Assembly: GCA_029880245.1 (NCBI GenBank)
Contig: JAOUOR010000001.1
Location: 61,157-125,156, forward strand
Direction of reading: 5' to 3'
DNA from: Alphaproteobacteria bacterium
Lineage (GTDB): Bacteria; Pseudomonadota; Alphaproteobacteria; Micavibrionales; Micavibrionaceae
DNA: 64,000 nt
A model generated the notes under the pieces. That model was not told where the DNA came from and ran no database searches. It saw only the letters and a program-made list of their open reading frames with translations. This document shows positions 29,421 to 39,833 of this stretch, in pieces. Each line of letters begins with the position of its first letter. Positions within the stretch are counted from its first letter, which is position 1. The position numbers were made by a program, and so were the translations under genes.

Positions 29421-30665
29421 GTGAGAAGTATGAAAAATTTATCATCTTCCAAAAAAGCTGTGATTATGCAGATTATTCCCGAGCTTGGGGCCGGCGGTGC
29501 AGAGCAGGGCTGCATTGATGTGGCGGCTGCGATTGCCAAGAGCGGGGCGCATAGTATTGTTGTATCCAATGGGGGATACCGTGTCTCGGAGCTTGCCCGC
29601 ATCGGGGCAGAGCATATTAATATGCCTGTTCATAGTAAAAATCCGGTTGTGATGTGGCGCAATATAAGGCGGATAAGAAAGATTATCAAAAAACGTAATG
29701 TTGATATTGTCCATGTACGTAGCCGCGCTCCTGCGTGGAGCGCATGGCGGGCTTGCCAGAAAACCGATGCGCATTTTATGACGACGTGTCATGCGCCTTA
29801 TAATATAAGCGGCGAGATTAAACGCACCTATAATAGCTCGATTGTGCAAGGTGAAGTTATTATTGCGATATCTGATTATGTTGCGCAGTATTTGCGGGAT
29901 AATTATAAGATCGAGCCGGAGCGCATACGGGTTATTCACCGCGGTATACCGCTTGAGCGATTTCATCCTTCTGCAGTAACGCCGGAGCGCATTATTGATA
30001 TTGCCAAAGAATGGCGTATTCCGGATGGGGCGAATGTTGTGCTTTTGCCCGGGCGGTTGACGCGATGGAAGGGCCATTCTGTTATGATTGAGGCCATGAG
30101 TCTCTTGAATCGTAAGGACGTGTTTTGTGTGATTTTAGGGTCTGATCAGGGGCGCATGGAATATCGTCAGGAATTGGACGCTTTGATTGAAGAGACAAAT
30201 CTGGGAACGCAAATGCGCATTGTCGATCAATGCCATGATATGCCCGCAGCATATATGCTGTCTAGTGTCGTAGTTTCGGCTTCGACTGATCCGGAAGGAT
30301 TTGGCCGCGTTCCTGCCGAGGCGCAGGCTATGGGCAGACCAATTATTGCAACCGATCATGGCGGTGCGCGTGAGACAATTATGCGCGGGTATACAGGGTG
30401 GCTGATTCCTCCTGCGGATGCGCATGCATTGGCGCAAGCGATGGATGAAGTTCTTATGCTTAATGACGCGCAGCGCGTTGTTCTGGCAACTCGGTCTATG
30501 GCTCATATAGCAGAAAACTTTTCCAAAGAGGGGATGATTCAAAAGACACTTGATGTGTATGCCGAGTTTTTGGGAAGCGGAATATTAGTGCCTTTAAAAT
30601 CGGAGCCTTTCGGGAAAACAGAGCAGAAAACTTTGGAGCCGAAACTTTTAAATTCAGCCGAATAA
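29421..30665 (+). CDS. Glycosyltransferase family 4
   Basis: PELGAGGAEQGCIDVAAAI, GRLTRWKGHSVMIEA, STDPEGFGRVPAEAQAMGRPIIATDHGGARETI. The M at 29430 is an alternative start. Confidence 0.93.
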   Translation: MRSMKNLSSSKKAVIMQIIPELGAGGAEQGCIDVAAAIAKSGAHSIVVSNGGYRVSELARIGAEHINMPVHSKNPVVMWRNIRRIRKIIKKRNVDIVHVRSRAPAWSAWRACQKTDAHFMTTCHAPYNISGEIKRTYNSSIVQGEVIIAISDYVAQYLRDNYKIEPERIRVIHRGIPLERFHPSAVTPERIIDIAKEWRIPDGANVVLLPGRLTRWKGHSVMIEAMSLLNRKDVFCVILGSDQGRMEYRQELDALIEETNLGTQMRIVDQCHDMPAAYMLSSVVVSASTDPEGFGRVPAEAQAMGRPIIATDHGGARETIMRGYTGWLIPPADAHALAQAMDEVLMLNDAQRVVLATRSMAHIAENFSKEGMIQKTLDVYAEFLGSGILVPLKSEPFGKTEQKTLEPKLLNSAE

Positions 30666-30676
30666 AATAGGGGATT

Positions 30677-31627
30677 ATGCAGCGTCCGGATAAACAGGCA
30701 AAAGAGAAAATTCTTGTTATCAAGCTGAGTGCTCTGGGGGATTTTATGCAGGCTTTGGGCGCGATGAAGGCCATTAGGCAGCATCACGAGCATGCTCATA
30801 TAACTTTGATGACGACTAAAGCCTTTGAATCTCTGGCAGAAAAAAGCGGATATTTTGACGAGATTATTCTGGATCAAAGGCCGGGTCTTCTTAATCTTAA
30901 GGGCTGGCTGGATTTGCGTAAAAGATTGATGGGCGGTGGGTTTGCCCGTGTTTATGATCTTCAAAATAGTGATCGCACGGCGCTTTATTTTAAATTATTG
31001 CCTCAAAAGAAAAAACCGGAATGGGTAGGGGCGGTGCGAGGGGCTTCTCATGCGAATTTACTGCCAGAGCGCACTAAGGGGCATGCTTTTGATGGACATG
31101 TGATGACTTTGGGCAAGGCCGGCATCGAGAATGTGGAGGTTGATAATTTAAGATGGATAAGGGAAGATGTCTCTCGGTTCGGGCTTAAAGAGGGAGCCTA
31201 TATGCTATGTGTGGCGGGATGTTCTCCGCGGCATCCGCAAAAAAGATGGTCTGCCGAGAATTATGCGCAAGTCTTGAATTATTTACAGGAACAGGGCATT
31301 CAAACTGTTTTGCTGGGGACGCAGGCAGATAGGGCTGTGACCTCTGAAATCAAGAAGCTTTCGCCAGATAGTCTGGATCTGACAGATCAGACATCATTGT
31401 TCCAGATTATCACTTTGGCGCAGGGCGCAAAATTTGCTCTTGGCAATGATACGGGGCCGATGCATATGATTGCTCCGACGGGGTGTCCGTCACTGGTCCT
31501 GTTTTCAGGGTATAGTAATCCGGTGCGTCACAAGCCGTTAGGAAAAGCGGTGGAGATTTTGAAAAAAGACAATCTGGACGATTTGACGGTTGATGATATT
31601 ATAAAAAAGGTCGAAGCTTTTATTTAA
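30677..31627 (+). CDS. Glycosyltransferase family 9 (heptosyltransferase-like)
   Basis: KLSALGDFMQALGAMKAI; GNDTGPMHMIAPTGCPSLVLFS. Confidence 0.92.
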   Translation: MQRPDKQAKEKILVIKLSALGDFMQALGAMKAIRQHHEHAHITLMTTKAFESLAEKSGYFDEIILDQRPGLLNLKGWLDLRKRLMGGGFARVYDLQNSDRTALYFKLLPQKKKPEWVGAVRGASHANLLPERTKGHAFDGHVMTLGKAGIENVEVDNLRWIREDVSRFGLKEGAYMLCVAGCSPRHPQKRWSAENYAQVLNYLQEQGIQTVLLGTQADRAVTSEIKKLSPDSLDLTDQTSLFQIITLAQGAKFALGNDTGPMHMIAPTGCPSLVLFSGYSNPVRHKPLGKAVEILKKDNLDDLTVDDIIKKVEAFI

Positions 31628-31952
31628 AGTTCTTATTTTGATTGTCCGCCGACTCACAAATATCACAGAGGCATTCTAGTATAGATTGTGACCCCATATG
31701 GTCTAGTGAGTAATAAATTGTCTGTGCCTGACGGCGTGTTTTGACAATATTATCCTTCCTCAAACGTGCAAGATGTTGTGATAAGGCAGACTGGCTTAAA
31801 CCAATAATGTGTTCCAACTCTCCTACGGATTTTTCTTCTTTATATAAAGCGCAAATTATAGCTAAGCGCTTTTCATTAGATAATGCTTTTAGTAAAGTAG
31901 CTGCCTTACTCGGGTTTTTTTCTATTGCTTTAATGTTCGTCATAGTTATCAA
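31620..31952 (-). CDS. ArsR-family transcriptional regulator
   Basis: LKALSNEKRLAIICALYKEEKSVGELEHIIGLSQSALSQHLARLRKDNIVKTRRQAQTIYYSL. Confidence 0.92.
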   Translation of the reverse strand: MITMTNIKAIEKNPSKAATLLKALSNEKRLAIICALYKEEKSVGELEHIIGLSQSALSQHLARLRKDNIVKTRRQAQTIYYSLDHMGSQSILECLCDICESADNQNKNFK

Positions 31953-32104
31953 CCCCTTAGCAGTATAATATTATTTTTATAATTTAGCTTATTGTTGTAA
32001 TATTATTGTGTATACAAGCGAATGTAAGACATAAATATTTCTTCTGTTTAGATTGGTTTTTTTGTGAAATCAACCCCTTTTTCTCAAAAAATGGCTTTTT
32101 TGTG

Positions 32105-35100
32105 TCATTTTATGATCATTAAATGTGGACCGTCTGTCCATAATAATGCGGCCTTTATGTCATGATCGGGGTAAATTTCCCGAATGATGTCCTTATAGGA
32201 TTCGATCTGTTTTCTATATATTTCCGGAATGTTTTCCGGTTTTTTTGGGGAAGGACGGTTTGATTTATAATCCAAAATCCAGATAGTATTATCCTTAATA
32301 ACAAGTCTGTCTATTTGCGCGTTCATAATATTTTTTTTATCAGAGGTAAAACCTGTGGTAGATATTTCAGCCAGAGAGTTTTCGGAAAAGAAGGCCTGAT
32401 ATTCAGGATGCTCTAAAATATTCATGACTTCTTTTACGATATCAGTTTGAATGTCTTCGGGTAAATCACTTGCGTATTTTTGGGTGAAGAGATGTGCAGC
32501 CTCACGGCGCTTGGCAACGGGAAGTTCAGGCAGGAATTCAAGTAATTTATGCGTGATATTGCCGCGTTTGAATCTAAATTCCTTTTTCGCTTGTAAAGGC
32601 GACATCATAACGGCGTAATCATTCTTATGCGTGGTATCAGCTTCTAATGTTGAAGGTGTCAGGCTTTTGGCAGTCTGTTTCACGGGGCGGGCTTTTTTTC
32701 TGATCCATTGAGGAAGGCCTTCCTTTTTTCTTCTGATCACTGTTTCTTTGGTTTTTCTATCCGGCTCTTTTGTTTGCAGGTTTTCCACGTATAAAATATT
32801 GTCTTCACAAGCGATGTGCGTTTCATCATTTTCCATGGTTTTACGGATGAGGTGATACCAGGAATTTTCATCGCTGCCCCGCGTGCCTTCATGGCCTGTA
32901 ATATAAAGACGATCTTCCGCCCGTGTCATAGCAACGTAAAGCAAGCGTAAATCTTCTTCGCTGTGCAGGGTTTTGTAATTTTCAAAAAGTTTGGAATATT
33001 CCTCCGGCTCACAATCTTTGCGGGGTGCCCATAACGGAATATCAATTTTAGTCTTGTCAGGCCATAAGAGACGGGATGTTTTTCTGTACGAAGCGTTTTG
33101 GATAGTATCAGGCAATATAACAATGGGGGCTTGAAGGCCTTTTGAGGCGTGAACGGTCATAATTCTGACTTGCGATTTGGCTTGATCCAGCTCTCTCTTG
33201 ATTTCAATTTTTTCTCTATCCTGACTATCCAAAAAACCTTGCAGTGAATCAGTTGCGTTTTTCGAGTAATGCAATGCGACATTCAAAAATTCATCAAGCG
33301 GGTCAAGCGCATCATTTCCAAGACGTGATAAAACGGCCCGTAAACCACTCACCGGATCGGCAGGGCAGGGCCGGTTCATAATATAAGAGTAAAAATCGAA
33401 AACATTGGCACTGGACTTTTCTATAATGTCATTGAGCCATTGAAGGGTTTTCTGTCGTTTGTCTTCCGATGGTACCGTGATATTTGAACCTTCATCAGAA
33501 AACTGTTGAAGGCGCGAAAGGTCAAATTTTTGTAACTCATACCATAAGCTTTTGGTGCGGTTGTAGCCAAGCGAGAAGAGTTCGTCTTCGTTCCAGTTCA
33601 GGAAAGGCGATTTTAAAGCACAGGCCAGTGTCAAATCATCATCCGGTAAAAGTGTAAAATTTCCCAGTGCCAGTAGATCCTGAACGGCCAAGTGATCACC
33701 AAGAATCATTCGATCAACACCATTTACGGGGATATTTCTAAATTTTAGGCTTCGTACCAGTTGGTCGACAAGTTTTGATCTTGTGCGCACAAGAATTAAT
33801 ATATCACCGGGATTGATTGGCCTGTCATGGGATGGGAGAATTTCTTTATTCTCTATCCATTGTGCGATTTTTTCTGCAACATAATTACTAAGCAACGCCG
33901 CACTATTTTCCTGTTCCATGATCTCTATCGGGGGGTCCCAGAAATTTCGTGGCTCTTTTTTTTCTGATTTGAATAAGGGCCATAGCTCAACGCGGCCAGA
34001 CTGCCCTTCCCGATAGGCACTGTGTCTTACCTTTTCACTTCCGACGGCTTTACGATGTTCCTCTCCTTCAAAAACCGCATCTACAATTCTCAATATGCTT
34101 TGTGTAGAGCGGAAAGAAATATCAAGCGAGACAGACTGGCTGGGTTGTCCGCTTAGTATGATTTTCTCATGCAGAAATTTTTGCATCCTTATAAATTCTT
34201 CTGGTGCGGCGCGCTGAAAGCTATAGATGGATTGCTTCAAATCTCCGACAACAAAGCAGGTGCGTTCCAGATCATCCCGCGCAGAGTATCCTGAAAAAAA
34301 TTCGTCGCAAAGCGCGGCTATGATTTTCCATTGCTCCGGATTTGTGTCTTGCGCCTCATCAACCAAAATGTGGTCCAATCCCTGATCTAACTTGAACATG
34401 ACCCATGATCCGAAGTTTTGACTGCCTTGTAATAATTCTAGTGTCTTGATGATAAGGTCATCAAAATCCAATGCACCTGATTTTAGTTTTAAGGTTTTAT
34501 ATTCAGAAATAATTTTATGCCCTATATGAAGCAGGTCACGTGTGGCTTCAGCGGAGTGGAGCTTCTTTAATCTGGCAGACGCACCCAGAATCCGTTGCGC
34601 CTCGGCTTGGAGCGCTGCACTACAGCCGGGATTTTCACTTTCTGTTGACTTTTTTGGGAAGCCTTGTTTTCTAATGGTTTCCGATCCGGTTATAAAAATA
34701 TTACGGTACGCCCCGTACAGATTTATCCGGTTTTTTGTCGATGCATTGAGCCATTCCAGTATTGTCGCACCATATTCAGGTTCTTTTGCTCCTGAACCAT
34801 TTATCAGCGCTGTTGCAGCTTGTCTTAACTCGGCTTCTTGATCTGCATTTAAGGCAGTATTGATCTGCGTGATAAAATTATCGGCGCACTGGCCGGGCTC
34901 TATTCCGTAAAGCTCACAGATTTTAATATAGAGTGTATTTATGTCCCAGTGCTGCTCCAGAATTCTTTCAAATTGATATCTCTCCGAGCAAATGGACTGA
35001 ATGAGCGTCTGGAATTGTTCCTCATTGATAAATTTTGATATGTTTTTTAGAGGCGCTGCGTATTCGGAGTCACTTTTTTGTGCATCGGCCAAAACAATTT

Positions 35101-35659
35101 TTTGCGCCTGATTTAACAATGTTACAGTTTGTTGATCCTCCAGCAATGTAAAGTTGGGAGAAAGACCTGCTTCTAAGGGGAAACGACTGAGTACGGATTG
35201 ACAAAATGAATGAATAGTCATGATTTGAAGGCTGGAGGCAGAATCAATTACTTCGGAAAAAAGCCTTTGTGCTGCTAATAGTTGCTGCTCGTTAGGCTCA
35301 TCACCTAGAAGTTTTTTAAGCACATGATATAGGCTGTTTTTTGTATCATTGTCATTCCGGCTATTCATGATTGCCCATTGGCCCAATGTCTTTTTTATGC
35401 GTATTTCCATTTCGCTTGCTGCGGATTTGGTAAAGGTCAGGCATAGAATTTTGTGCGGTTTAGTCGCAGGCAAGCCGTTACTTCGCGGCAGTAATAATCT
35501 TAAAACCCTGTCGGTCAGGACCTTGGTTTTACCGGAGCCTGCCGAGGCACTCACCCAAATGCTTTCATGCGGGTTAGAAGCAAGACGCTGTAACTCATCA
35601 GCGCCAAATTCATTGGATGTCTGTTTATCGGACCTGCGCTGTGCGGAAGGTACACTCAT
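32105..35659 (-). CDS. addA: Double-strand break repair helicase AddA
   Basis: UvrD/Rep motifs VSASAGSGKTKVLTDRVLRLLL, LVDEAQDTNPEQW, RLLYVAMTRAEDRLYI; C-terminal nuclease ILDYKSNR. Confidence 0.96.
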   Translation of the reverse strand: MSVPSAQRRSDKQTSNEFGADELQRLASNPHESIWVSASAGSGKTKVLTDRVLRLLLPRSNGLPATKPHKILCLTFTKSAASEMEIRIKKTLGQWAIMNSRNDNDTKNSLYHVLKKLLGDEPNEQQLLAAQRLFSEVIDSASSLQIMTIHSFCQSVLSRFPLEAGLSPNFTLLEDQQTVTLLNQAQKIVLADAQKSDSEYAAPLKNISKFINEEQFQTLIQSICSERYQFERILEQHWDINTLYIKICELYGIEPGQCADNFITQINTALNADQEAELRQAATALINGSGAKEPEYGATILEWLNASTKNRINLYGAYRNIFITGSETIRKQGFPKKSTESENPGCSAALQAEAQRILGASARLKKLHSAEATRDLLHIGHKIISEYKTLKLKSGALDFDDLIIKTLELLQGSQNFGSWVMFKLDQGLDHILVDEAQDTNPEQWKIIAALCDEFFSGYSARDDLERTCFVVGDLKQSIYSFQRAAPEEFIRMQKFLHEKIILSGQPSQSVSLDISFRSTQSILRIVDAVFEGEEHRKAVGSEKVRHSAYREGQSGRVELWPLFKSEKKEPRNFWDPPIEIMEQENSAALLSNYVAEKIAQWIENKEILPSHDRPINPGDILILVRTRSKLVDQLVRSLKFRNIPVNGVDRMILGDHLAVQDLLALGNFTLLPDDDLTLACALKSPFLNWNEDELFSLGYNRTKSLWYELQKFDLSRLQQFSDEGSNITVPSEDKRQKTLQWLNDIIEKSSANVFDFYSYIMNRPCPADPVSGLRAVLSRLGNDALDPLDEFLNVALHYSKNATDSLQGFLDSQDREKIEIKRELDQAKSQVRIMTVHASKGLQAPIVILPDTIQNASYRKTSRLLWPDKTKIDIPLWAPRKDCEPEEYSKLFENYKTLHSEEDLRLLYVAMTRAEDRLYITGHEGTRGSDENSWYHLIRKTMENDETHIACEDNILYVENLQTKEPDRKTKETVIRRKKEGLPQWIRKKARPVKQTAKSLTPSTLEADTTHKNDYAVMMSPLQAKKEFRFKRGNITHKLLEFLPELPVAKRREAAHLFTQKYASDLPEDIQTDIVKEVMNILEHPEYQAFFSENSLAEISTTGFTSDKKNIMNAQIDRLVIKDNTIWILDYKSNRPSPKKPENIPEIYRKQIESYKDIIREIYPDHDIKAALLWTDGPHLMIIK

Positions 35660-38607
35660 TACGCTGCCTCCTCTGATGTATTATCGAGCACTGCCCACTC
35701 CTTAAGACGCGATAATTGTTCGTAATCATCAAAACGTGGTGCATTCAAAGTGTCTGGAATTGCATAATATGGGATTGTTGGATCATCAAAGATTTCGATA
35801 AGGTTGACCAAGCCTTCCTCTACGATTTGAAGTGTCTGATCTATGTTTTTTCTAGTTTCTATGATTTGGCCCGCGTCCTGCCCGCCGCTCATAACCCAAT
35901 AGGAAAGGCTGAGTGTCGGGGTTGTAGAGGACAACATGCCGGTAAAGCCGCTTTTAGCTAATATCAAGGCTTCCAAAGGTAATTGAGGTAGTGAGCCGCC
36001 CTCAATTTTCTTTGCTGTTAGTTGCTGATTGCTGCTTTTATAATCAATTAGCGCATAGCCGCCTGATAGTAAATCTACGCGGTCAGCTCTGCATTCTAAT
36101 TCGAAATTACGGTTATTGCTTGGGAATATGGCTGAACCTTTAGCTTCGCTGCACTGGAATTTTGCATCTATACGCCAGCTTTTTTCATGATCGAGAAACC
36201 ACTGAGAGATATTCTTAAACCGTGCGAGCCAAAAAGGAATCTCTGTTTCTGTGATGCCAAAATCGATCAGGGTTTCTTTTGTATGATTTTCTAGAATCTC
36301 CAACGCATTTTCAGGAATTTTAAGAGGGTTGTTGCGCACAAACTGATCCAGAATGCTGTGGAGTATGCTGCCGTAAAGGGCCGCATCATGTTTAATCTTA
36401 AGGGGATTTACGGGCTTTAGATTAAGTGTGTAATAGGCATAAATCATATAAGGATTTTTTAGCCAGTTTTCAATTTTGGTTACTGACATTTTGGAAGGGC
36501 GCGCAGATAAAGGCGGTCTTGGCTCTGGTCTGGAATAGGGACGAAACTCTGATGGGCTATCCATTTCCTCCAGCCAGTGCATATAGGGCTTAGGGCTTAA
36601 ATCATCTAAAGATTTGCCGCAGCCTTGCAAGACTGTATCCAGACGCGCAAGCCAACGTGCCGGAACTGTGGGGGAGCCATCTGTTTGCTCGGATCGGGTT
36701 ATGATAGTATTTGCTGCACAAAATCCCTGCACAAAATCATGTGCGGCAAGTCCTGTGAATTTTTCAGGAGCTGGAAGACCAAAGGTTTTCCTCATAGGGC
36801 GGGACATCCACGGGTCATGTCCTGCGGGCGGAGGCCATGTTTCCTCGTTCAGGCCGGATATGATAATAAGATCGGCACTAGTCATACGGCCTTCGAGTTG
36901 TCCTAGAATACTGACCTGCGGATGCAGGTTGTCACTTTTTCTGATAATAACTTGTTCCATAAGATGATTGAGAAGGTCTTCATAATCAGTATGGCTGATA
37001 TTGCCGAGCAAATAGGCATGGTCCTGTAAGTCGATAAATAGCTCTGCGGCTTTTTCACCTTCATCTTCGCGCCAGAGCAATATCTCACCGCTTTGTTTAT
37101 CCGTATTGGCCAGTGTATGTAGAATTTTGAGGTGTTCCTCTATGAGTTTTGTAACTTCCGTATCGTCACGTATTTCCTGAGCGTTTAGTACAGTGCCAAG
37201 TTTTTCTATAAAGGGCAAAAGAGCCTCGTTTCCGTGTTCATTTTGTGCAACAGATTTAATGGCCTCAAAAGAAAAAGGAGGGCGTTTAGACCGCAATATT
37301 CCGAGTTCTAATTGCCGGATCAGTTTTTTGTAAGTTTTCTCATCATAGCCAAGGCGGCAATAAGGATGTTTTAAAAGGGCGAGCAGTGATACCGGATCAA
37401 AAACCGGTTTAAGGTTTTGCAGTGTCAATAAAATGAATTGCCCTAAGCTTGTATGAGAAAGCTTTGTTCCTCCTGAATCATCGAGCTCTATATCCCATCG
37501 CTTACACGCGGCGATAACACGTTTGGCAATATTACGGTCAGGAGTGATAAGCGCTATATTTTTATCTGTATTTTCCAGAGTTTCACGAATGATAAGCGCA
37601 ATGATTTGTGCTTCTTGCTGCGGATTTTTGCAGGGATAATATTCCAGTCCTTGCAACATTGATTCAATATCGGCTTTCTCAGGAAAGTTTTTCCATTGAT
37701 CAGAAGTCGCGGCAGGGCGCATAAGTTCACTCGCTAAAATAGCTCTTTCATTATTACTTCGCTTTAATGTTGCAACATCTTTTCTTTCAATGCCTATAAA
37801 TTCAATGAGATTTTTAAGCCCATGTTGCGGGTGGGATTCTTCCAGTGTTTTCCAGCTTTGTTCATTCATATGTTGATCAAGACCGGGTATAATAATTTCG
37901 CCTTTGGGTAAGCTAGCGATAACTTTCATCAAACGGCGGGTTGCCGGAACCGAACCAGTTGATCCAGCGGCTATGATTGGTGTGTCGGGTGGATTGTCTT
38001 CCCAGAATTTTGCCAGATGATCCATCAGCAAGTTACGGCGGGTTGCCGGATCAACCATATTTTGTTCTGCCAGAATTTTGGGCCATTGTTCGGAAATGAT
38101 TTTGAGGAAATCCAGTGTGATTTGCCAGTGATCGGCGAATTCCTGCGGGACGATATCTTGCAAATTCTTAAAATCAAGCTCTTCGATAATGACTTGATCG
38201 TGCAGGGATGCGATCGCATCGGCAAGCTTAAGGGCGTGTTCTGTACCTTGAGTGAATTCGGGGATGCGCTGAATAAGTTTGGCAAGTAATAATTTGCGCC
38301 TGATCGCGGGAATAGCAGGCGGGATATCAAGAAAGGCCGAATGATTGCCGAATGTCAGCAGTGATAAATCCTGTTCTTCAACATCTCCCAGCGTCGTGAT
38401 TCGTGGTAGTAAAATCGGTTTGCCTTTTTTCAGATGTAAAAAGGCTTCTTGTAACGTCCGGCAAGCGCGCCGCGTAGGCAGTAATATTTTATAATGGGCT
38501 ATGGATTCAGGTGATCCGTCACTTTGATCCAGAATATGACCTGCCAAAATATGAGCAAAGTTTTCTCCTGCGGGGATGGTGCTGACTTTGTGAACCGGTG
38601 CACTCAT
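35659..38607 (-). CDS. addB: Double-strand break repair protein AddB
   Basis: 982 aa; ILLPTRRACRTLQEAFL, C-terminal nuclease ALIDYKSSNQQL; start overlaps murU stop. Confidence 0.95.
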   Translation of the reverse strand: MSAPVHKVSTIPAGENFAHILAGHILDQSDGSPESIAHYKILLPTRRACRTLQEAFLHLKKGKPILLPRITTLGDVEEQDLSLLTFGNHSAFLDIPPAIPAIRRKLLLAKLIQRIPEFTQGTEHALKLADAIASLHDQVIIEELDFKNLQDIVPQEFADHWQITLDFLKIISEQWPKILAEQNMVDPATRRNLLMDHLAKFWEDNPPDTPIIAAGSTGSVPATRRLMKVIASLPKGEIIIPGLDQHMNEQSWKTLEESHPQHGLKNLIEFIGIERKDVATLKRSNNERAILASELMRPAATSDQWKNFPEKADIESMLQGLEYYPCKNPQQEAQIIALIIRETLENTDKNIALITPDRNIAKRVIAACKRWDIELDDSGGTKLSHTSLGQFILLTLQNLKPVFDPVSLLALLKHPYCRLGYDEKTYKKLIRQLELGILRSKRPPFSFEAIKSVAQNEHGNEALLPFIEKLGTVLNAQEIRDDTEVTKLIEEHLKILHTLANTDKQSGEILLWREDEGEKAAELFIDLQDHAYLLGNISHTDYEDLLNHLMEQVIIRKSDNLHPQVSILGQLEGRMTSADLIIISGLNEETWPPPAGHDPWMSRPMRKTFGLPAPEKFTGLAAHDFVQGFCAANTIITRSEQTDGSPTVPARWLARLDTVLQGCGKSLDDLSPKPYMHWLEEMDSPSEFRPYSRPEPRPPLSARPSKMSVTKIENWLKNPYMIYAYYTLNLKPVNPLKIKHDAALYGSILHSILDQFVRNNPLKIPENALEILENHTKETLIDFGITETEIPFWLARFKNISQWFLDHEKSWRIDAKFQCSEAKGSAIFPSNNRNFELECRADRVDLLSGGYALIDYKSSNQQLTAKKIEGGSLPQLPLEALILAKSGFTGMLSSTTPTLSLSYWVMSGGQDAGQIIETRKNIDQTLQIVEEGLVNLIEIFDDPTIPYYAIPDTLNAPRFDDYEQLSRLKEWAVLDNTSEEAA

Positions 38608-39347
38608 AAATCATCTTTCTCAAAGGCGGTATTAACGGCCTCCAGATCATCAGGGGTGCTGATGTGATGCCAGTCGGCGTCATGCTCTAATGCACAAAGT
38701 CGTCCTGCTTTTTCACAGGCATCCAGAAGTGGAAGGATAGAAAATTTTTGATTTTTTTGAATTTCGGGTTCGTATTTTTCGAATAGTGACGGATCGTTAA
38801 TACGGATATTCGTCCACATATGTGTGCCGGATTTATCAAGGCTGCGCTTTACGTGACGCTCATCCTTGAAACTATAATCGCCTATACCTTTTGTTAAAAC
38901 CATCTCTTTAAGTGGTTGCATTAACGTTAAAATATCCATCTTGGTCGAGTCCCAGTTTTGGGCAAGACGAGTAAGGGCCGGAACGTCGCCATCCGTCCAA
39001 AGAGAATCGCCTGCGATGACATAAAACGGCTTGTCTCGAAATTCAGACAGGATATTTTTAATTCCTCCGCCAGTATCAAGTATATCTGGCTCATGGGATA
39101 AATGAATGCTTATATCATGTTGTTTCTCATAGGATTTTAGATGATCGGCCAGAACATCAGCCAGATAATGCGTGTTCACATAAGCGTCCTTAACGCCGGC
39201 TTCTGTGAGTTTATCCATAATACGGGTTATGAGGCTGCGCCCGTTAATCTCGACCATTGGCTTGGGACGATCATTCGTATAGGGACGAAGGCGTGTTCCA
39301 AAACCGGCGCCAAGGATAAAGGCTTTTTCGGGCGGTGTGTTACTCAT
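38604..39347 (-). CDS. murU: Nucleotidyltransferase, MurU-like
   Basis: KAFILGAGFGTRLRPYTNDRPKPMVEINGRSLITRIMDKL; IAGDSLWTDGDVPAL. Confidence 0.88.
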   Translation of the reverse strand: MSNTPPEKAFILGAGFGTRLRPYTNDRPKPMVEINGRSLITRIMDKLTEAGVKDAYVNTHYLADVLADHLKSYEKQHDISIHLSHEPDILDTGGGIKNILSEFRDKPFYVIAGDSLWTDGDVPALTRLAQNWDSTKMDILTLMQPLKEMVLTKGIGDYSFKDERHVKRSLDKSGTHMWTNIRINDPSLFEKYEPEIQKNQKFSILPLLDACEKAGRLCALEHDADWHHISTPDDLEAVNTAFEKDDL

Positions 39348-39789
39348 GGCGGATAATCTCTATCTTTCTTGTATCGGGTGGTGTCTGAGGCGGTTTGGAT
39401 AAGGCGATTTCTATATAGTTTTTAGGCAATAACCTGCCAAGTCTATCCGGCCATTCGACCAGAACTATGCCATCTTCCAAAGCTTCTTCCCAGCCTATTT
39501 CATAAATTTCGCTTGGGTCGGAAAGGCGGTATAAATCAAAATGCCAGATGATCCCTTTCTCATAATTATATTGCTGTAATAATGTAAATGTCGGGCTGGG
39601 TACTTCCATGGAGTCATCTTGACATAGGGCTTTGATCAGGTTCCGGCAAAAGACGGATTTGCCCATACCCAGATCGCCGTAGAGCAGAATCACTTCCCGG
39701 TCTGATAATTCTCTGACCAAAGAGCGGGCAGCTTCCGCAGTCTGCTGTTCACTTGTGCTTATAATCTCCATGGGATTGATAGTAAACAA
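39340..39789 (-). CDS. tsaE: tRNA threonylcarbamoyladenosine biosynthesis ATPase TsaE
   Basis: LLYGDLGMGKSVFCRNLIKAL, SPTFTLLQQY, HFDLYRLSDPSEIYEIGWEE, LVEWPDR. Confidence 0.95.
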   Translation of the reverse strand: MFTINPMEIISTSEQQTAEAARSLVRELSDREVILLYGDLGMGKSVFCRNLIKALCQDDSMEVPSPTFTLLQQYNYEKGIIWHFDLYRLSDPSEIYEIGWEEALEDGIVLVEWPDRLGRLLPKNYIEIALSKPPQTPPDTRKIEIIRHE

Positions 39790-39833
39790 GATGTGACTTG
39801 GTGAAAAGACATCAAAAGTGATATAATGCCCGG

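Noticed and set aside
32105-39789. Novel helicase-nuclease defence system
   Set aside because: addA/addB are the standard recombination-repair pair, and the neighbours murU and tsaE are housekeeping genes.
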